A stretch of 64,000 bases of DNA from NCBI RefSeq assembly GCF_013085545.1, contig NZ_CP039543.1, positions 3,193,322 to 3,257,321 on the forward strand. The letters run 5' to 3'. Below the pieces are notes generated by a model that saw only the letters and a list, made by a program, of their open reading frames with translations, was not told where the DNA came from and ran no database searches. How positions within the stretch are numbered: position 1 is the stretch's first letter; the number at the start of each line of letters is the position of its first letter. The stretch comes from Oceanidesulfovibrio marinus (GTDB taxonomy: Bacteria > Desulfobacterota > Desulfovibrionia > Desulfovibrionales > Desulfovibrionaceae). Both the position numbers and the translations under genes were made by a program. Positions 41,593-50,041 of this stretch are shown here, piece by piece.

Positions 41593-42114
41593 ATGAACCA
41601 TCGCCATTTCGGACCATTGCTCGTCGCGTTGCTCGCCGGTCTGCTTCTCTCCCTGCCGGCTTGCTCGTATTTCCAGAAATCCGGCTCGTCCTCTACTACT
41701 AGCGAACCTTCCGAGGTGGCTCCCCAGCCGCAGACCATGGATAACTACTACGATTTCGACGACATTCCGGTCCCGCAGGAGATGTCGCTCCAGGGCGACG
41801 AATCCTTTATCCTGGAAACGCCCACCGAACGCAGCGGCGTCATGGTTTTCAAGGGCAAGGTCGAGATCCAGTCGCTGCGCAACTACTACATCAACAACAT
41901 GGCCCGCGAAAACTGGACCATGCGCAGCGCCATCAAGAGCTCCCGGACCATCCTGGTCTTCGAGAAGCCGGGCCGCTACTGCATAGTCACCATGACCGAC
42001 GGTCAGTTCTCCACGCAGATGGAAATCTGGGTTACGCCCCGCGCCAACGGCTACTCCGACCCCATGGGCTCCCCGTCGTCCTCGTCCTTTTCCGAGCAGC
42101 CCCTGACCCCGTAA
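41593..42114 (+). CDS. Putative lipoprotein of unknown function
   Basis: This 173-residue protein has a lipoprotein signal with lipidated C24 (LLLSLPAC) and a Ser/Thr-rich spacer. A compact domain (about 65-150) with DIPVPQEMSLQ, GVMVFKGKVEIQSLRNYYINNMARENW and RTILVFEKPGRYCIVTM follows, and the tail is Ser/Pro-rich. The domain reads like a small alpha-beta envelope module, but I cannot name a family with confidence. The ATG at 41593 follows GGAGG. An upstream ATG at 41566 is unlikely. coaBC begins 13 bases after its stop. Confidence 0.8.
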   Translation: MNHRHFGPLLVALLAGLLLSLPACSYFQKSGSSSTTSEPSEVAPQPQTMDNYYDFDDIPVPQEMSLQGDESFILETPTERSGVMVFKGKVEIQSLRNYYINNMARENWTMRSAIKSSRTILVFEKPGRYCIVTMTDGQFSTQMEIWVTPRANGYSDPMGSPSSSSFSEQPLTP

Positions 42115-42127
42115 CGGCGCGACTATC

Positions 42128-43336
42128 GTGGACAGCCATCTCACTTTCACCGGTTTCCGTGACCGCCGCATCCACCTGGGCGTGACCGGAAGCATAGCCG
42201 CCTTCAAAGCGCTTGATCTGCTGCGTGACTGGAAGCGCGCCGGAATCCAGGTGGGCGCGAGCCTGACCGAGAGCGCGCAGGAGTTCGTCACGCCCCTGTC
42301 CATGCAGGCCCTGGGCGCCGACCCCGTCGATACGAAGCTCTTCCCCGCGGGCGACAACGTCTACGCGCACCTCGCCCCCGGGCAGGGAGCCCATTGCTAC
42401 GCCATAGCGCCGGCAACCGCAAACATCCTGGCCAAGCTGGCTTACGGCCTGGCTGATGATGTGGTGAGCTGCCAGGTCCTGGCTCATCCCGGTCCCATCA
42501 TCGTCGCACCGGCCATGAACCCCAACATGTGGCTGAACCCGGCGGTGCAGGAGAATTGGCAGAAGCTCCAGGAGCGCTTCATGATCTGCCTGGCGCCCGA
42601 CAGTGGGGAGGTCGCCTGCGGCGACATGGGCACGGGCCGGCTTGCCCGGCACGAGCTCATCTTCCTGCACGGCCTCAAGGCATTGAGCCCGCAGGACCTT
42701 TCCGGCACGCGCGTCCTTGTCACGCTGGGGCCCACGCGGGAGTACTTCGACCCTGTCCGCTTCTGGTCCAACCCGTCCTCCGGCACCATGGGCGCGTCCA
42801 TTGCCGTGGCCGCCTGGCTGCGCGGCGCGGATGTCACGGCCATCTGCGGCCCTGTATCCCTGTGGCTGCCGCCGGGCATCCACCGCATCTCCGTGACCTC
42901 TGCCGTCGAGATGCACGAGGCCGCAACGGACATTTGGCCCAGCGCCGACGTGGCCGTCTGTACGGCCGCCGTGGCTGACTTCGCCCCCAAACCATACGGC
43001 GAGACGAAGTTCAAGAAGACCGGTGAGCCATTGCAGGTGGAGTTCTCCGCCAATCCGGACATTATAGCCGCGTTGTCCAACACCCGGCACGTACGGCAGC
43101 GCATTATCGGCTTTGCGGCCGAAACCGGTGACCTGGCCCAGCTTGCGCGTGAGAAGCGCGAGCGCAAGGGCATGGACATTATCGTGGCCAACCATGTTCT
43201 GACGCCCGGGGCAGGCTTTGCCGCGCCCACCAATGAGGTCACCGTCATCGATGCCAACGGCCGCGAGGAAAGCTGGCCCACGCTTCCGAAAACAGAGGTT
43301 GCCTGGAGGCTGCTCGATTGGCTTTCTCTTCTCTGA
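42128..43336 (+). CDS. coaBC: Bifunctional phosphopantothenoylcysteine decarboxylase/synthetase
   Basis: CoaBC adds cysteine to 4-phosphopantothenate and decarboxylates the product in coenzyme A synthesis. The 402-residue protein begins at a GTG. The flavin-dependent decarboxylase half shows GVTGSIAAFKA (18-28), H81, the PAMNPNMW motif (128-135) and the cysteine C164 in GEVACGDMGTGR. The synthetase half shows GPTREYFDPVRFWSNPSSGTMG and the lysine motif TKFKKTGEP. Product of panC-type pathways earlier in the window would feed it after phosphorylation. Confidence 0.95.
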   Translation: MDSHLTFTGFRDRRIHLGVTGSIAAFKALDLLRDWKRAGIQVGASLTESAQEFVTPLSMQALGADPVDTKLFPAGDNVYAHLAPGQGAHCYAIAPATANILAKLAYGLADDVVSCQVLAHPGPIIVAPAMNPNMWLNPAVQENWQKLQERFMICLAPDSGEVACGDMGTGRLARHELIFLHGLKALSPQDLSGTRVLVTLGPTREYFDPVRFWSNPSSGTMGASIAVAAWLRGADVTAICGPVSLWLPPGIHRISVTSAVEMHEAATDIWPSADVAVCTAAVADFAPKPYGETKFKKTGEPLQVEFSANPDIIAALSNTRHVRQRIIGFAAETGDLAQLAREKRERKGMDIIVANHVLTPGAGFAAPTNEVTVIDANGREESWPTLPKTEVAWRLLDWLSLL

Positions 43337-44127
43337 CCCTTGCCGAGCGCTACCGCACCTGGCACGACGCCGGCCTGGAGTACCTGCTCCGACCCGAGTG
43401 CGCGCCTGCGTCAGAGCTTCAGCCAGAGCCCGGCCGAGGGGCTGAATCCGCACCTTCTCCGGCTTCGAGCAGCGGCCTGGATGCCCAGTCGCACAGCTCG
43501 CAGAATATTGCGGTGAACGATACGGTTGCAGATCAACCGCAGTATACAACCAACCGAGCTTCTTCAACTCAAGATTCTTGTTCGGCATCACCGCAGGCAT
43601 CTACACAATCACAACCGCAGCCTGCCCCTCATCCCAATACGCCCCCTGCCTCCGGCTCTGCATCGGCCTCCGGCCAGGCGTGGCCCCACCCCTGGGACTG
43701 CTATGCCGAGAAGCTTCCTGCCTCGCCCCAGTGCATTTGGACCTATTGGGAGCTCGGCCTGGACATGGCCGGCAAGTCGTCCGGACACCGCCGGACCATT
43801 CTGCAGAAGCTGCGGCTCAAGGTGAACATGCCTTCCGGCGCCGTGGCCTTCTGGCCGGCTGCCGCCCTGCAGGGCGATCAACTCGTGTACGACGAGACGC
43901 AGTTCCTCCGCGGCCTTGCACAGGCAGGCGTCTCCACTGTGCTCTGCTTCGGACCGGAGCTTTTCGGACGACTGTTCCCCGGCGAGGTCTATGCCCCTTC
44001 ACCTCGAGAGTACCACGGCTACACGTTCCACTTTTTGCCACCGCTGCGCGAGAGCCTTGTGGAGGACCGCGACGCCCTCAACGCTCTGATCCAGCGCGTT
44101 CGTTACGCCTTACGCATTGAATCCTGA
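43318..44127 (+). CDS. Unknown protein with Ser/Gln/Pro-rich linker
   Basis: I do not recognise this 269-residue protein. A short N-terminal helix region (LTLAERYRTWHDAGLEYLLRPE, about 6-27) is followed by a long low-complexity stretch rich in Ser, Gln, Pro and Ala (about 28-120). A globular domain (about 120-269) containing WTYWELGLDM, RRTILQKLRLKV and YHGYTFHFLPPLRE follows. The TTG start overlaps coaBC by 19 bases. It may be translated by coupling. The linker region reads less like neighbouring coding DNA, but the frame is intact. Confidence 0.65.
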   Translation: MAFSSLTLAERYRTWHDAGLEYLLRPECAPASELQPEPGRGAESAPSPASSSGLDAQSHSSQNIAVNDTVADQPQYTTNRASSTQDSCSASPQASTQSQPQPAPHPNTPPASGSASASGQAWPHPWDCYAEKLPASPQCIWTYWELGLDMAGKSSGHRRTILQKLRLKVNMPSGAVAFWPAAALQGDQLVYDETQFLRGLAQAGVSTVLCFGPELFGRLFPGEVYAPSPREYHGYTFHFLPPLRESLVEDRDALNALIQRVRYALRIES

Positions 44128-44144
44128 GCCGTATTTGCTATACT
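44117..44144 (+). promoter_or_regulatory. Candidate promoter of nfeD-slipin
   Basis: TTGAAT (44117-44122) and TATACT (44139-44144) are spaced by 16 bases, 41 bases before the nfeD start. The -35 begins inside the last codons of the preceding gene. Confidence 0.55.
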
Positions 44145-44184
44145 GAAGCCCCTTCCACCATCGAACATAGCTCGGGGCTCCAGC

Positions 44185-45522
44185 ATGGCCAACTGCAGTC
44201 ACGCCGCCTTCAAAAAATGCTTCTGGTGCGCTTCGCTACTCGGCATGTGCGTGTTGCTGCTCGCTTGGGCAAACGCCTCCACCGCTGCTAACCAAACCAT
44301 ATCGCAGACTCGCGTCCTCTACGTCGAGCTCGACGGCGGCATCAGCCCCATCCAGGCCGATCTCTTTGATCAGGCCATCGAAACCGCCAGAGACGACAAC
44401 TACGAGCTGATTCTGGTGCGTCTGGACACGCCTGGCGGTCTGGTAAGCTCCACCCGGACGATGATCAAGTGCATGCTCGGCTCGCCGGTGCCTTTCCTGG
44501 TCTGGGTAGGACCGGCCGGAGCCCATGCCGCCAGCGCCGGCGTCTTTATCGTGGCCGCATCCGATCTCGCCGGCATGAGCCCGCAGTCCACTATCGGCGC
44601 CGCCTCACCTGTTTCCATGAGCGGCGGCGACATCAACGGCACCATGGCGCGCAAGGTCCAGAACGACATACTCAGCCTGCTGCGCAGCCTGGCCCGGCGC
44701 AAGGACCGCAATTACGAGTGGTACGCCAAGGCTGTCGAGGAGGCGGACTCCATCACGGCCACGGAAGCGGTGATGGACCACGTCGTGGAGATTCTGGCCG
44801 ACAGCCCTCTGGACTTCCTGCAACAGGCTGGAGCGCGCGGAATCAGCACTAATCAAGGCGATCTCCGCTTTACCGCCGAGTCTATCGACCTCATTCCATA
44901 CGAACCCGGCTTCCGCTACTCATTCCTTGCCTGGCTCTTGCATCCGCAAATTGCCTACTTCCTTTTTCTCGGCGGCATCGCCGGCCTGTTCTTCGAGGTC
45001 TCGCACCCAGGCGCTGTCTTCCCCGGCGTGGTGGGCGGCCTTTTCCTGCTGTTGGCGCTCTATGCGTTGTCCATCCTGCCAACCAACGCTGCCGGCATTC
45101 TGCTCATCCTTTTCTCGCTCATCCTGCTTGTGCTCGAAGTCTTCATAACGAGTTACGGACTGCTGAGCATCGCCGCCCTCCTCAGCCTGTTTATCGGCTC
45201 CACAATCCTCTTCAAGGAGGGCACGGGCTTTGTTTTGCCCCTTTCCTCCATCCTGACCACCGTACTGCTGCTGGCTGGCTTTGTAAGCGTGGTGCTGTAC
45301 CTGGTGGGCAAGGCACAGCTCAGAAAACCACGCCAGGGGGACAAGGTGCTTATCGGCACCGCCGCCACTGTGCGGTCCTGGAACGGAGCACAAGGCAAGG
45401 TCTTCCTGCGCGGCGAGATATGGAACGCCGTCTCCAAGGAGCCCATATTCGTCTCAACTGGTGATATTGTTCAGATTATACGCGTGGATGGCCTCACGCT
45501 CACTGTCGAACCGAAGCCATAG
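44185..45522 (+). CDS. NfeD-type membrane protein with ClpP-like serine protease domain
   Basis: The 445-residue protein is of the long NfeD1b type. It has a signal sequence (about 15-35), a ClpP-class protease domain with nucleophile Ser117 (GAHAASAGVFI) and the ELDGGISPIQ and LDTPGG strands. Four to six membrane helices (about 235-375) and a C-terminal OB-fold domain (GTAATVRSWNGAQGKVFLRGEIW) follow. Partners of this kind cleave or anchor stomatin-like proteins in membrane microdomains. A slipin gene follows 9 bases downstream, which is the usual pairing. Confidence 0.9.
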   Translation: MANCSHAAFKKCFWCASLLGMCVLLLAWANASTAANQTISQTRVLYVELDGGISPIQADLFDQAIETARDDNYELILVRLDTPGGLVSSTRTMIKCMLGSPVPFLVWVGPAGAHAASAGVFIVAASDLAGMSPQSTIGAASPVSMSGGDINGTMARKVQNDILSLLRSLARRKDRNYEWYAKAVEEADSITATEAVMDHVVEILADSPLDFLQQAGARGISTNQGDLRFTAESIDLIPYEPGFRYSFLAWLLHPQIAYFLFLGGIAGLFFEVSHPGAVFPGVVGGLFLLLALYALSILPTNAAGILLILFSLILLVLEVFITSYGLLSIAALLSLFIGSTILFKEGTGFVLPLSSILTTVLLLAGFVSVVLYLVGKAQLRKPRQGDKVLIGTAATVRSWNGAQGKVFLRGEIWNAVSKEPIFVSTGDIVQIIRVDGLTLTVEPKP

Positions 45523-45531
45523 GAGTCCGTC

Positions 45532-46275
45532 ATGCCTTTTTCAGGTGTCGGCATCATCATTGCCATCGTCGTGCTGTTCCTTGTCGCTGCGCTCAAGATC
45601 CTTCGAGAGTATGAACGCGGCGTCGTCTTCCGGTTGGGACGCGTTATCGGCGCGAAAGGTCCCGGGCTCATCATCCTGATTCCCATCATCGACCGTATGG
45701 TGAAGACCAGCCTGCGCGTGCTTGTGCTCGACGTGCCCAATCAGGACGTCATCACCTACGATAACGTCTCCATCAAGGTGAATGCGGTCGTCTACTTCCG
45801 GGTGATCGATCCGGTGAAAGCCATTATAGAGGTCGAGGACTTCCTCTACGCCACGTCGCAGCTTGCCCAGACCACCCTGCGTTCAGTCTGCGGCGGTGTG
45901 GAGCTTGATACGATCCTTGCCCATCGCGACAAGATCAACAATGAGATCCAGACCATTCTGGACGAACAAACCGATCCGTGGGGCATCAAGGTCATCAGCG
46001 TTGAGGTCAAACACATCGACCTGCCGCAGGAAATGCAGCGCGCCATGGCCCGGCAGGCCGAGGCGGAACGCGACCGCCGCGCCAAGGTCATCAACGCCGA
46101 AGGCGAGTTCCAGGCGTCCAAGCGGCTTTCCGAGGCGGCCGAGATTATCTCCGCCCATCCCCAGGCGTTGCAGTTGCGATACCTGCAAACCCTGGTCGAG
46201 ATGAGCTCCGAGGGCAGCACCACCATTATTCCGCTACCACTCGACCTGCTCAGCCTGGTAAAAAAACCGGAATAG
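45532..46275 (+). CDS. Slipin / stomatin-like membrane protein
   Basis: This 247-residue SPFH protein has one N-terminal membrane hairpin (about 5-25) and the slipin core ([51 protein letters not shown]). A coiled-coil region ([27 protein letters not shown]) and a hydrophobic end ([14 protein letters not shown]) follow. It forms ring-like oligomers at the membrane and is the likely target of the upstream NfeD protease. A terminator follows. Confidence 0.92.
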   Translation: MPFSGVGIIIAIVVLFLVAALKILREYERGVVFRLGRVIGAKGPGLIILIPIIDRMVKTSLRVLVLDVPNQDVITYDNVSIKVNAVVYFRVIDPVKAIIEVEDFLYATSQLAQTTLRSVCGGVELDTILAHRDKINNEIQTILDEQTDPWGIKVISVEVKHIDLPQEMQRAMARQAEAERDRRAKVINAEGEFQASKRLSEAAEIISAHPQALQLRYLQTLVEMSSEGSTTIIPLPLDLLSLVKKPE

Positions 46276-46293
46276 ATCTTTTTCTTTCTTTGG

Positions 46294-46350
46294 AACGGGC
46301 GGTTTGCGACATTTGCGACCGCCCGTTACTTTCTTTCTTTACTTTTTTTT
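46294..46350 (+). terminator. Terminator after nfeD-slipin
   Basis: AACGGGCGGT (46294-46303) pairs perfectly with ACCGCCCGTT (46318-46327). A long T-rich tract (46329-46352) follows. The sequence TTTGCGAC occurs twice in and around the loop. This is the strongest intrinsic terminator in the window. Confidence 0.9.
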
Positions 46351-46415
46351 TCTAAAAACTCTGGTGTCTGCTGTACGTATATTTATCCCACACGCTTTTT
46401 CCCAAAGGATAGGCC

Positions 46416-47426
46416 ATGCGCATTCTCGTCACCGGCGCCGCCGGTTTCATCGGCTACCACGTCTGCGAATACTTTCTGCGTGAAGGCGCCGAAGTGGTCG
46501 GCATAGATAACCTCAACGATTACTACGATGTCGCCTTGAAGCAGGCCCGTCTCGAACGCCTCGCTCTCTACGATTCCTTTATCTTTCGCAAAATCGACAT
46601 GGCCAACGGTGGTGATGTGCTCGCCCTGTTCCAGGAGTTTTCGTTTACCCATGTCATAAACCTCGCTGCCCAGGCCGGCGTACGCCACAGCATCACCCAT
46701 CCGGAGGACTATGTTCGCTCCAACCTGGATGGCTTTTTCTACATTCTGGAAGGCTGCCGCAACTCCAAGGAGCTGAAACATCTCGTATTCGCCTCGTCCA
46801 GCTCGGTCTATGGGCTGAACACGCTCATGCCGTACAGCGTGCGCCACAATGTGGACCACCCCATCAGCCTGTACGCGGCGTCCAAGAAATCCAACGAGCT
46901 GATGGCGCACACGTACAGCTACCTGTACGGCATTCCTTCCACCGGGCTTCGTTTCTTTACGGTGTACGGACCGTGGGGCCGGCCGGATATGGCTATTTTT
47001 CTCTTTGTGGACAAGATATTACGTGGCGATCCCATCGACGTTTTCAACCACGGCAAGATGCGCCGCGACTTTACGTATATCGATGACATTGTGGAGGGTG
47101 TGGCCCGGGTCACCAAAAAGCCGGCAACGCCCAACCCGGATTGGAACGGCCGGAGCCCCGATCCTGCTTCCAGCCCTGCGCCGTTCAAGATTTTCAACAT
47201 CGGCAACAACAACAGCGTCAGCCTGGAAGATTTCATCGCAACCATCGAAGAATGTCTTGGCATGCAGGCGCAAAAGAACTATCTGCCGCTGCAGCCAGGC
47301 GATGTTCCCGAGACGTATGCGGACATTGATGATTTGTTCAACCATGTCGGCTTCCGGCCGCATACGGACTTGACCCTCGGGGTCTCGAATTTTGTTTCGT
47401 GGTTTCGAGAATACTACGGCAAATAA
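46416..47426 (+). CDS. NAD-dependent nucleotide-sugar epimerase (UDP-glucuronate 4-epimerase-like)
   Basis: This 336-residue short-chain dehydrogenase-type protein has the NAD-binding TGAAGFIG (6-13), catalytic S in SSSSVYG (127-133) and Y153/K157 (YAASKK). It also has LNDYYDVALKQARL and GVRHSITHPEDYVRSN, which are typical of UDP-glucuronate 4-epimerases. The substrate is inferred. Products would go into surface polysaccharide or LPS. It stands alone between a terminator and the par region. AAGGATAG lies upstream of the ATG. Confidence 0.88.
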   Translation: MRILVTGAAGFIGYHVCEYFLREGAEVVGIDNLNDYYDVALKQARLERLALYDSFIFRKIDMANGGDVLALFQEFSFTHVINLAAQAGVRHSITHPEDYVRSNLDGFFYILEGCRNSKELKHLVFASSSSVYGLNTLMPYSVRHNVDHPISLYAASKKSNELMAHTYSYLYGIPSTGLRFFTVYGPWGRPDMAIFLFVDKILRGDPIDVFNHGKMRRDFTYIDDIVEGVARVTKKPATPNPDWNGRSPDPASSPAPFKIFNIGNNNSVSLEDFIATIEECLGMQAQKNYLPLQPGDVPETYADIDDLFNHVGFRPHTDLTLGVSNFVSWFREYYGK

Positions 47427-47513
47427 GCCCCGGCAGTTGACACGTCTATCAACCATCAACTAGCTAGTGAATGTACGAACAGCCCTACGATTTCATTCCG
47501 GAGATCCGCTCGT

Positions 47514-47804
47514 ATGAATTTCAAGCAAGTTAAAGTTTTGATGGATCAATGCTTTCAGAGCATTGAAGAAAGCGCCAAGTCCGGCGAGATGCCCTCTTTG
47601 GACGACGTGAACGAGTTTATCCGCCTTGTGAAGCGGATGTCGACATTTACGAGGGAAGACTGGGCGGACGATTTTGAAGACTTCAACTACATGGCGAACC
47701 AACTTCACCACGCAGTCAACAAGGGCGAGCTGGGCAACGCCATACAGATCGTCGAATCCCTGAACGATGCGCAGACCTACTGCCATCAGTCGCACAGGTA
47801 CTGA
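47514..47804 (+). CDS. Small conserved-looking acidic protein upstream of parA
   Basis: I cannot assign a function to this 96-residue, mostly helical protein (FKQVKVLMDQCFQSIEESAKSGEMPSLDDVNEFIRLVKRM). It has no membrane segment or signal. GGAG lies 12 bases before the ATG and the codon use is ordinary, so it is likely real. It ends 12 bases before a parS site and 48 bases before the parA start, which suggests a place in the par transcription unit. I have an impression that similar small proteins occur near parA in deltaproteobacteria. Confidence 0.75.
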   Translation: MNFKQVKVLMDQCFQSIEESAKSGEMPSLDDVNEFIRLVKRMSTFTREDWADDFEDFNYMANQLHHAVNKGELGNAIQIVESLNDAQTYCHQSHRY

Positions 47805-47816
47805 TCTGCACACCCA

Positions 47817-47832
47817 TGTTTCATGTGAAACA
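47817..47832. promoter_or_regulatory. parS site 1 (ParB-binding)
   Basis: TGTTTCATGTGAAACA differs by one base from the bacterial chromosomal parS consensus TGTTTCACGTGAAACA. It lies 20 bases upstream of the parA start, so ParB bound here could also affect parA expression. Confidence 0.85.
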
Positions 47833-47852
47833 TGACAACGAGGGAGGCCTCT

Positions 47853-48632
47853 GTGGCGCGTAAAATTGTTGTAGCAAACCAAAAAGGCGGAGTGGGCAAG
47901 ACCACGTCCTCTGTCAATCTTGCCGCTTCGCTTGCCGTGATGGAAAAAAAAGTTCTCGTAATCGACTGCGATCCGCAGGCCAATGCCAGCAGCGGACTCG
48001 GTGTCGATGGCGATAACGCGCCGCTCTCACTCTACTCGGTATTCTTTGAGCCGGACAAGGCGTCTGAAGCTGTTATGGAAACATCCTCGCCGTTTGTTTG
48101 GCTCATTCCCGCCTCGCAGGACCTCGTCGGTGCGGAGATCGAACTCATCGACAAAATAGGCCGCGAGTACTTTCTGCAGGACGTTCTCCGGAGCATCGAG
48201 GATGAGTACGATTTCATCATCCTCGACTGCCCCCCTTCCCTGGGCCTGCTGACATTGAATGCCTTGTGCGCCGCGCGGGAGCTGCTCATACCGCTCCAGT
48301 GCGAGTACTACGCCCTGGAAGGCATCGCCAAGCTGCTTAACACCTACGAACAGGTCCGCGCACGACTGAACCCGAGACTCACCATCCTCGGCGTGCTGCT
48401 CACCATGTACGATGTGCGTAACAAGCTCTCGCGGCAGGTGAAAAAGGAAGTGCGGAAATGCTTCCCGGACAAGATGTTCGAGACGATCATTCCCAGGAAC
48501 GTCCGGCTTTCCGAAGCCCCCAGCTACGGAATGACCATCCTTTCGTACGATATCAAATCAAAAGGCGCCGAGGCGTACCTCTCCCTGGCCAAGGAAGTGG
48601 TAACGCGCAAGGCGCCCGCGATTGCAGCGTGA
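47853..48632 (+). CDS. parA: Chromosome-partitioning ATPase ParA (Soj)
   Basis: This 259-residue P-loop ATPase has the deviant Walker A KGGVGKT (11-17), DCDPQANASSGLG and the Walker B-like IILDCPPSLGLLTLNAL. It dimerises with ATP on the nucleoid and moves ParB-parS complexes. I choose the GTG at 47853 because GGGAGG lies 7 bases upstream and homologues begin at MARKIVVANQKGG. An ATG at 47832 overlaps the parS site. A convergent small gene separates it from parB. Confidence 0.93.
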   Translation: MARKIVVANQKGGVGKTTSSVNLAASLAVMEKKVLVIDCDPQANASSGLGVDGDNAPLSLYSVFFEPDKASEAVMETSSPFVWLIPASQDLVGAEIELIDKIGREYFLQDVLRSIEDEYDFIILDCPPSLGLLTLNALCAARELLIPLQCEYYALEGIAKLLNTYEQVRARLNPRLTILGVLLTMYDVRNKLSRQVKKEVRKCFPDKMFETIIPRNVRLSEAPSYGMTILSYDIKSKGAEAYLSLAKEVVTRKAPAIAA

Positions 48633-48638
48633 GGACGG

Positions 48639-49058
48639 TTACGGCTTAACTTTGGCAGGCGCGTACGGATGGCACTCGAATCGATAATGATCCTTGAAGT
48701 GACGTTTGATCACACGCGCACGGCAGTTCATGCATTGGAAGTTCACCAGCCCGCCAAGATTCGCCGCCTTGAGCCGGAACGTTTTCCCTTCCGGCTTGGT
48801 CCAATCCTCGGTTGTATTGCCGCACGCTTCGCACTCTACACGCGTATCCGGCGGATACTGGAAGTCCCAGTAATCCAGCAACATTTTCCAGTCGCCAATG
48901 GGTTCGGGAGCTTCCGATTCCTGCGCCTCGTCCTGCTTGTCCAGGAGCGGCTGTATCACGGACTTCGCTTCTTCCCAAAACTCCGGGCTCAGAAGCACAC
49001 CGAGGAATTGTTTTTTTTCATCATATAACTTGGTCAACGGAGTCGTCTTTGTGTTCAT
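48639..49058 (-). CDS. Zinc-ribbon-like unknown protein between parA and parB
   Basis: This 139-residue protein is encoded opposite to parA and parB. It has two CxxC pairs, C76/C79 (VECEACGNT) and C109/C112 (NFQCMNCRARV), which would form a zinc ribbon, and a further Cys/His near the C-terminus (FECHPY). The N-terminal half is helical and acidic. GGAG lies before the ATG at 49058. An upstream ATG at 49094 is less likely. The stop is 6 bases from the parA stop. The function is unknown. A nucleic-acid or protein-binding role is possible. Confidence 0.75.
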   Translation of the reverse strand: MNTKTTPLTKLYDEKKQFLGVLLSPEFWEEAKSVIQPLLDKQDEAQESEAPEPIGDWKMLLDYWDFQYPPDTRVECEACGNTTEDWTKPEGKTFRLKAANLGGLVNFQCMNCRARVIKRHFKDHYRFECHPYAPAKVKP

Positions 49059-49129
49059 GAAAGTCTCCGGTTTATGTTCACTGATGTCTGACAAGTAGTC
49101 TTTCGACTTCGTCTGTCAAGGAGCACCGT

Positions 49130-50041
49130 ATGGCTCATACTTCACGTGGCCTCGGCAAAGGACTGGATGCCCTGCTCAAAGGTTTCAACGAGCAACCCAC
49201 TGATGTCGAGGTTAAAACTATTCCTGTCGCTTCCATTGTTCCGAACCCGTTCCAGCCGCGCAAGGAGTTCTCCGAGGAAGCGCTTGCAGAGCTTGCAGAA
49301 TCCATCCGTAACCAGGGCGTTCTGCAGCCTATACTGGTGCGAACCGCACCGGACTCCAGCCCCGGACACTTCGAGCTCGTGGCCGGCGAACGCCGTCTGC
49401 GTGCAGCCAAGATGGCCGGCCTTCAGGACATTCCCTGCCTTGTCCGCGAGCTTGATGACGAGCAGAGCCTGACCATAGCCATTGTGGAGAACCTCCAGCG
49501 GGAGGATCTGAACATCATCGAAGAGGCGCTCGGACTCAAGCAGCTCCAGGACAGGCTCAATCTGTCGCAAGAAGACCTTGCGCGCAAGGTTGGAAAAAGC
49601 CGCCCTGCCGTGGCGAACACGCTCCGGCTCCTTCAGCTGCCGGACCACATCATCAACCTTGTGATGGAAGGCCAGGTCAGCGGCGGCCATGCCCGCTCAC
49701 TGCTTGGCGTCACGGATAGCGACAGCCAGGAGGCGTTGCTGGCCTGGATTCTCGAGTACGGCGTCTCTGTTCGCCAGGTGGAAGAAGCCGTCTCCTATTG
49801 GAAGGAGAACGGCGAGCTGCCCAGTCTGGACGGCGGCGGCCATGCCCCTGCCCGCAAGAAGAAAAAGCCCATGAAAGCAGCAGAAACACCGCGAGAGCTG
49901 CACTCCTACGCCAGCCGTATCTCAGAGGAATACCAGTTCAAAGTCTCCATATCCGGTTCGGAGGACACCGGCCGTATCTCCATTCGTTACTCCAGCCGTG
50001 ACCAGCTCGATATCTTCCTGAAAAAACTTGGAGTATCCTGA
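49130..50041 (+). CDS. parB: Chromosome-partitioning protein ParB (Spo0J)
   Basis: This 303-residue CTP-dependent clamp protein binds parS and loads around it. It has the ParA-interacting N-terminus (RGLGKGLDALL), a nuclease-like CTP-binding domain with GERRLRAA and ENLQREDLNIIEEA, and a helix-turn-helix (LSQEDLARKVGKSRPAVANTLRLLQLP). A basic linker (ARKKKKP) and a dimerisation domain at the C-terminus follow. Its stop shares a base with the ATG of the next gene. Two parS-like sites flank the region. Confidence 0.95.
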   Translation: MAHTSRGLGKGLDALLKGFNEQPTDVEVKTIPVASIVPNPFQPRKEFSEEALAELAESIRNQGVLQPILVRTAPDSSPGHFELVAGERRLRAAKMAGLQDIPCLVRELDDEQSLTIAIVENLQREDLNIIEEALGLKQLQDRLNLSQEDLARKVGKSRPAVANTLRLLQLPDHIINLVMEGQVSGGHARSLLGVTDSDSQEALLAWILEYGVSVRQVEEAVSYWKENGELPSLDGGGHAPARKKKKPMKAAETPRELHSYASRISEEYQFKVSISGSEDTGRISIRYSSRDQLDIFLKKLGVS

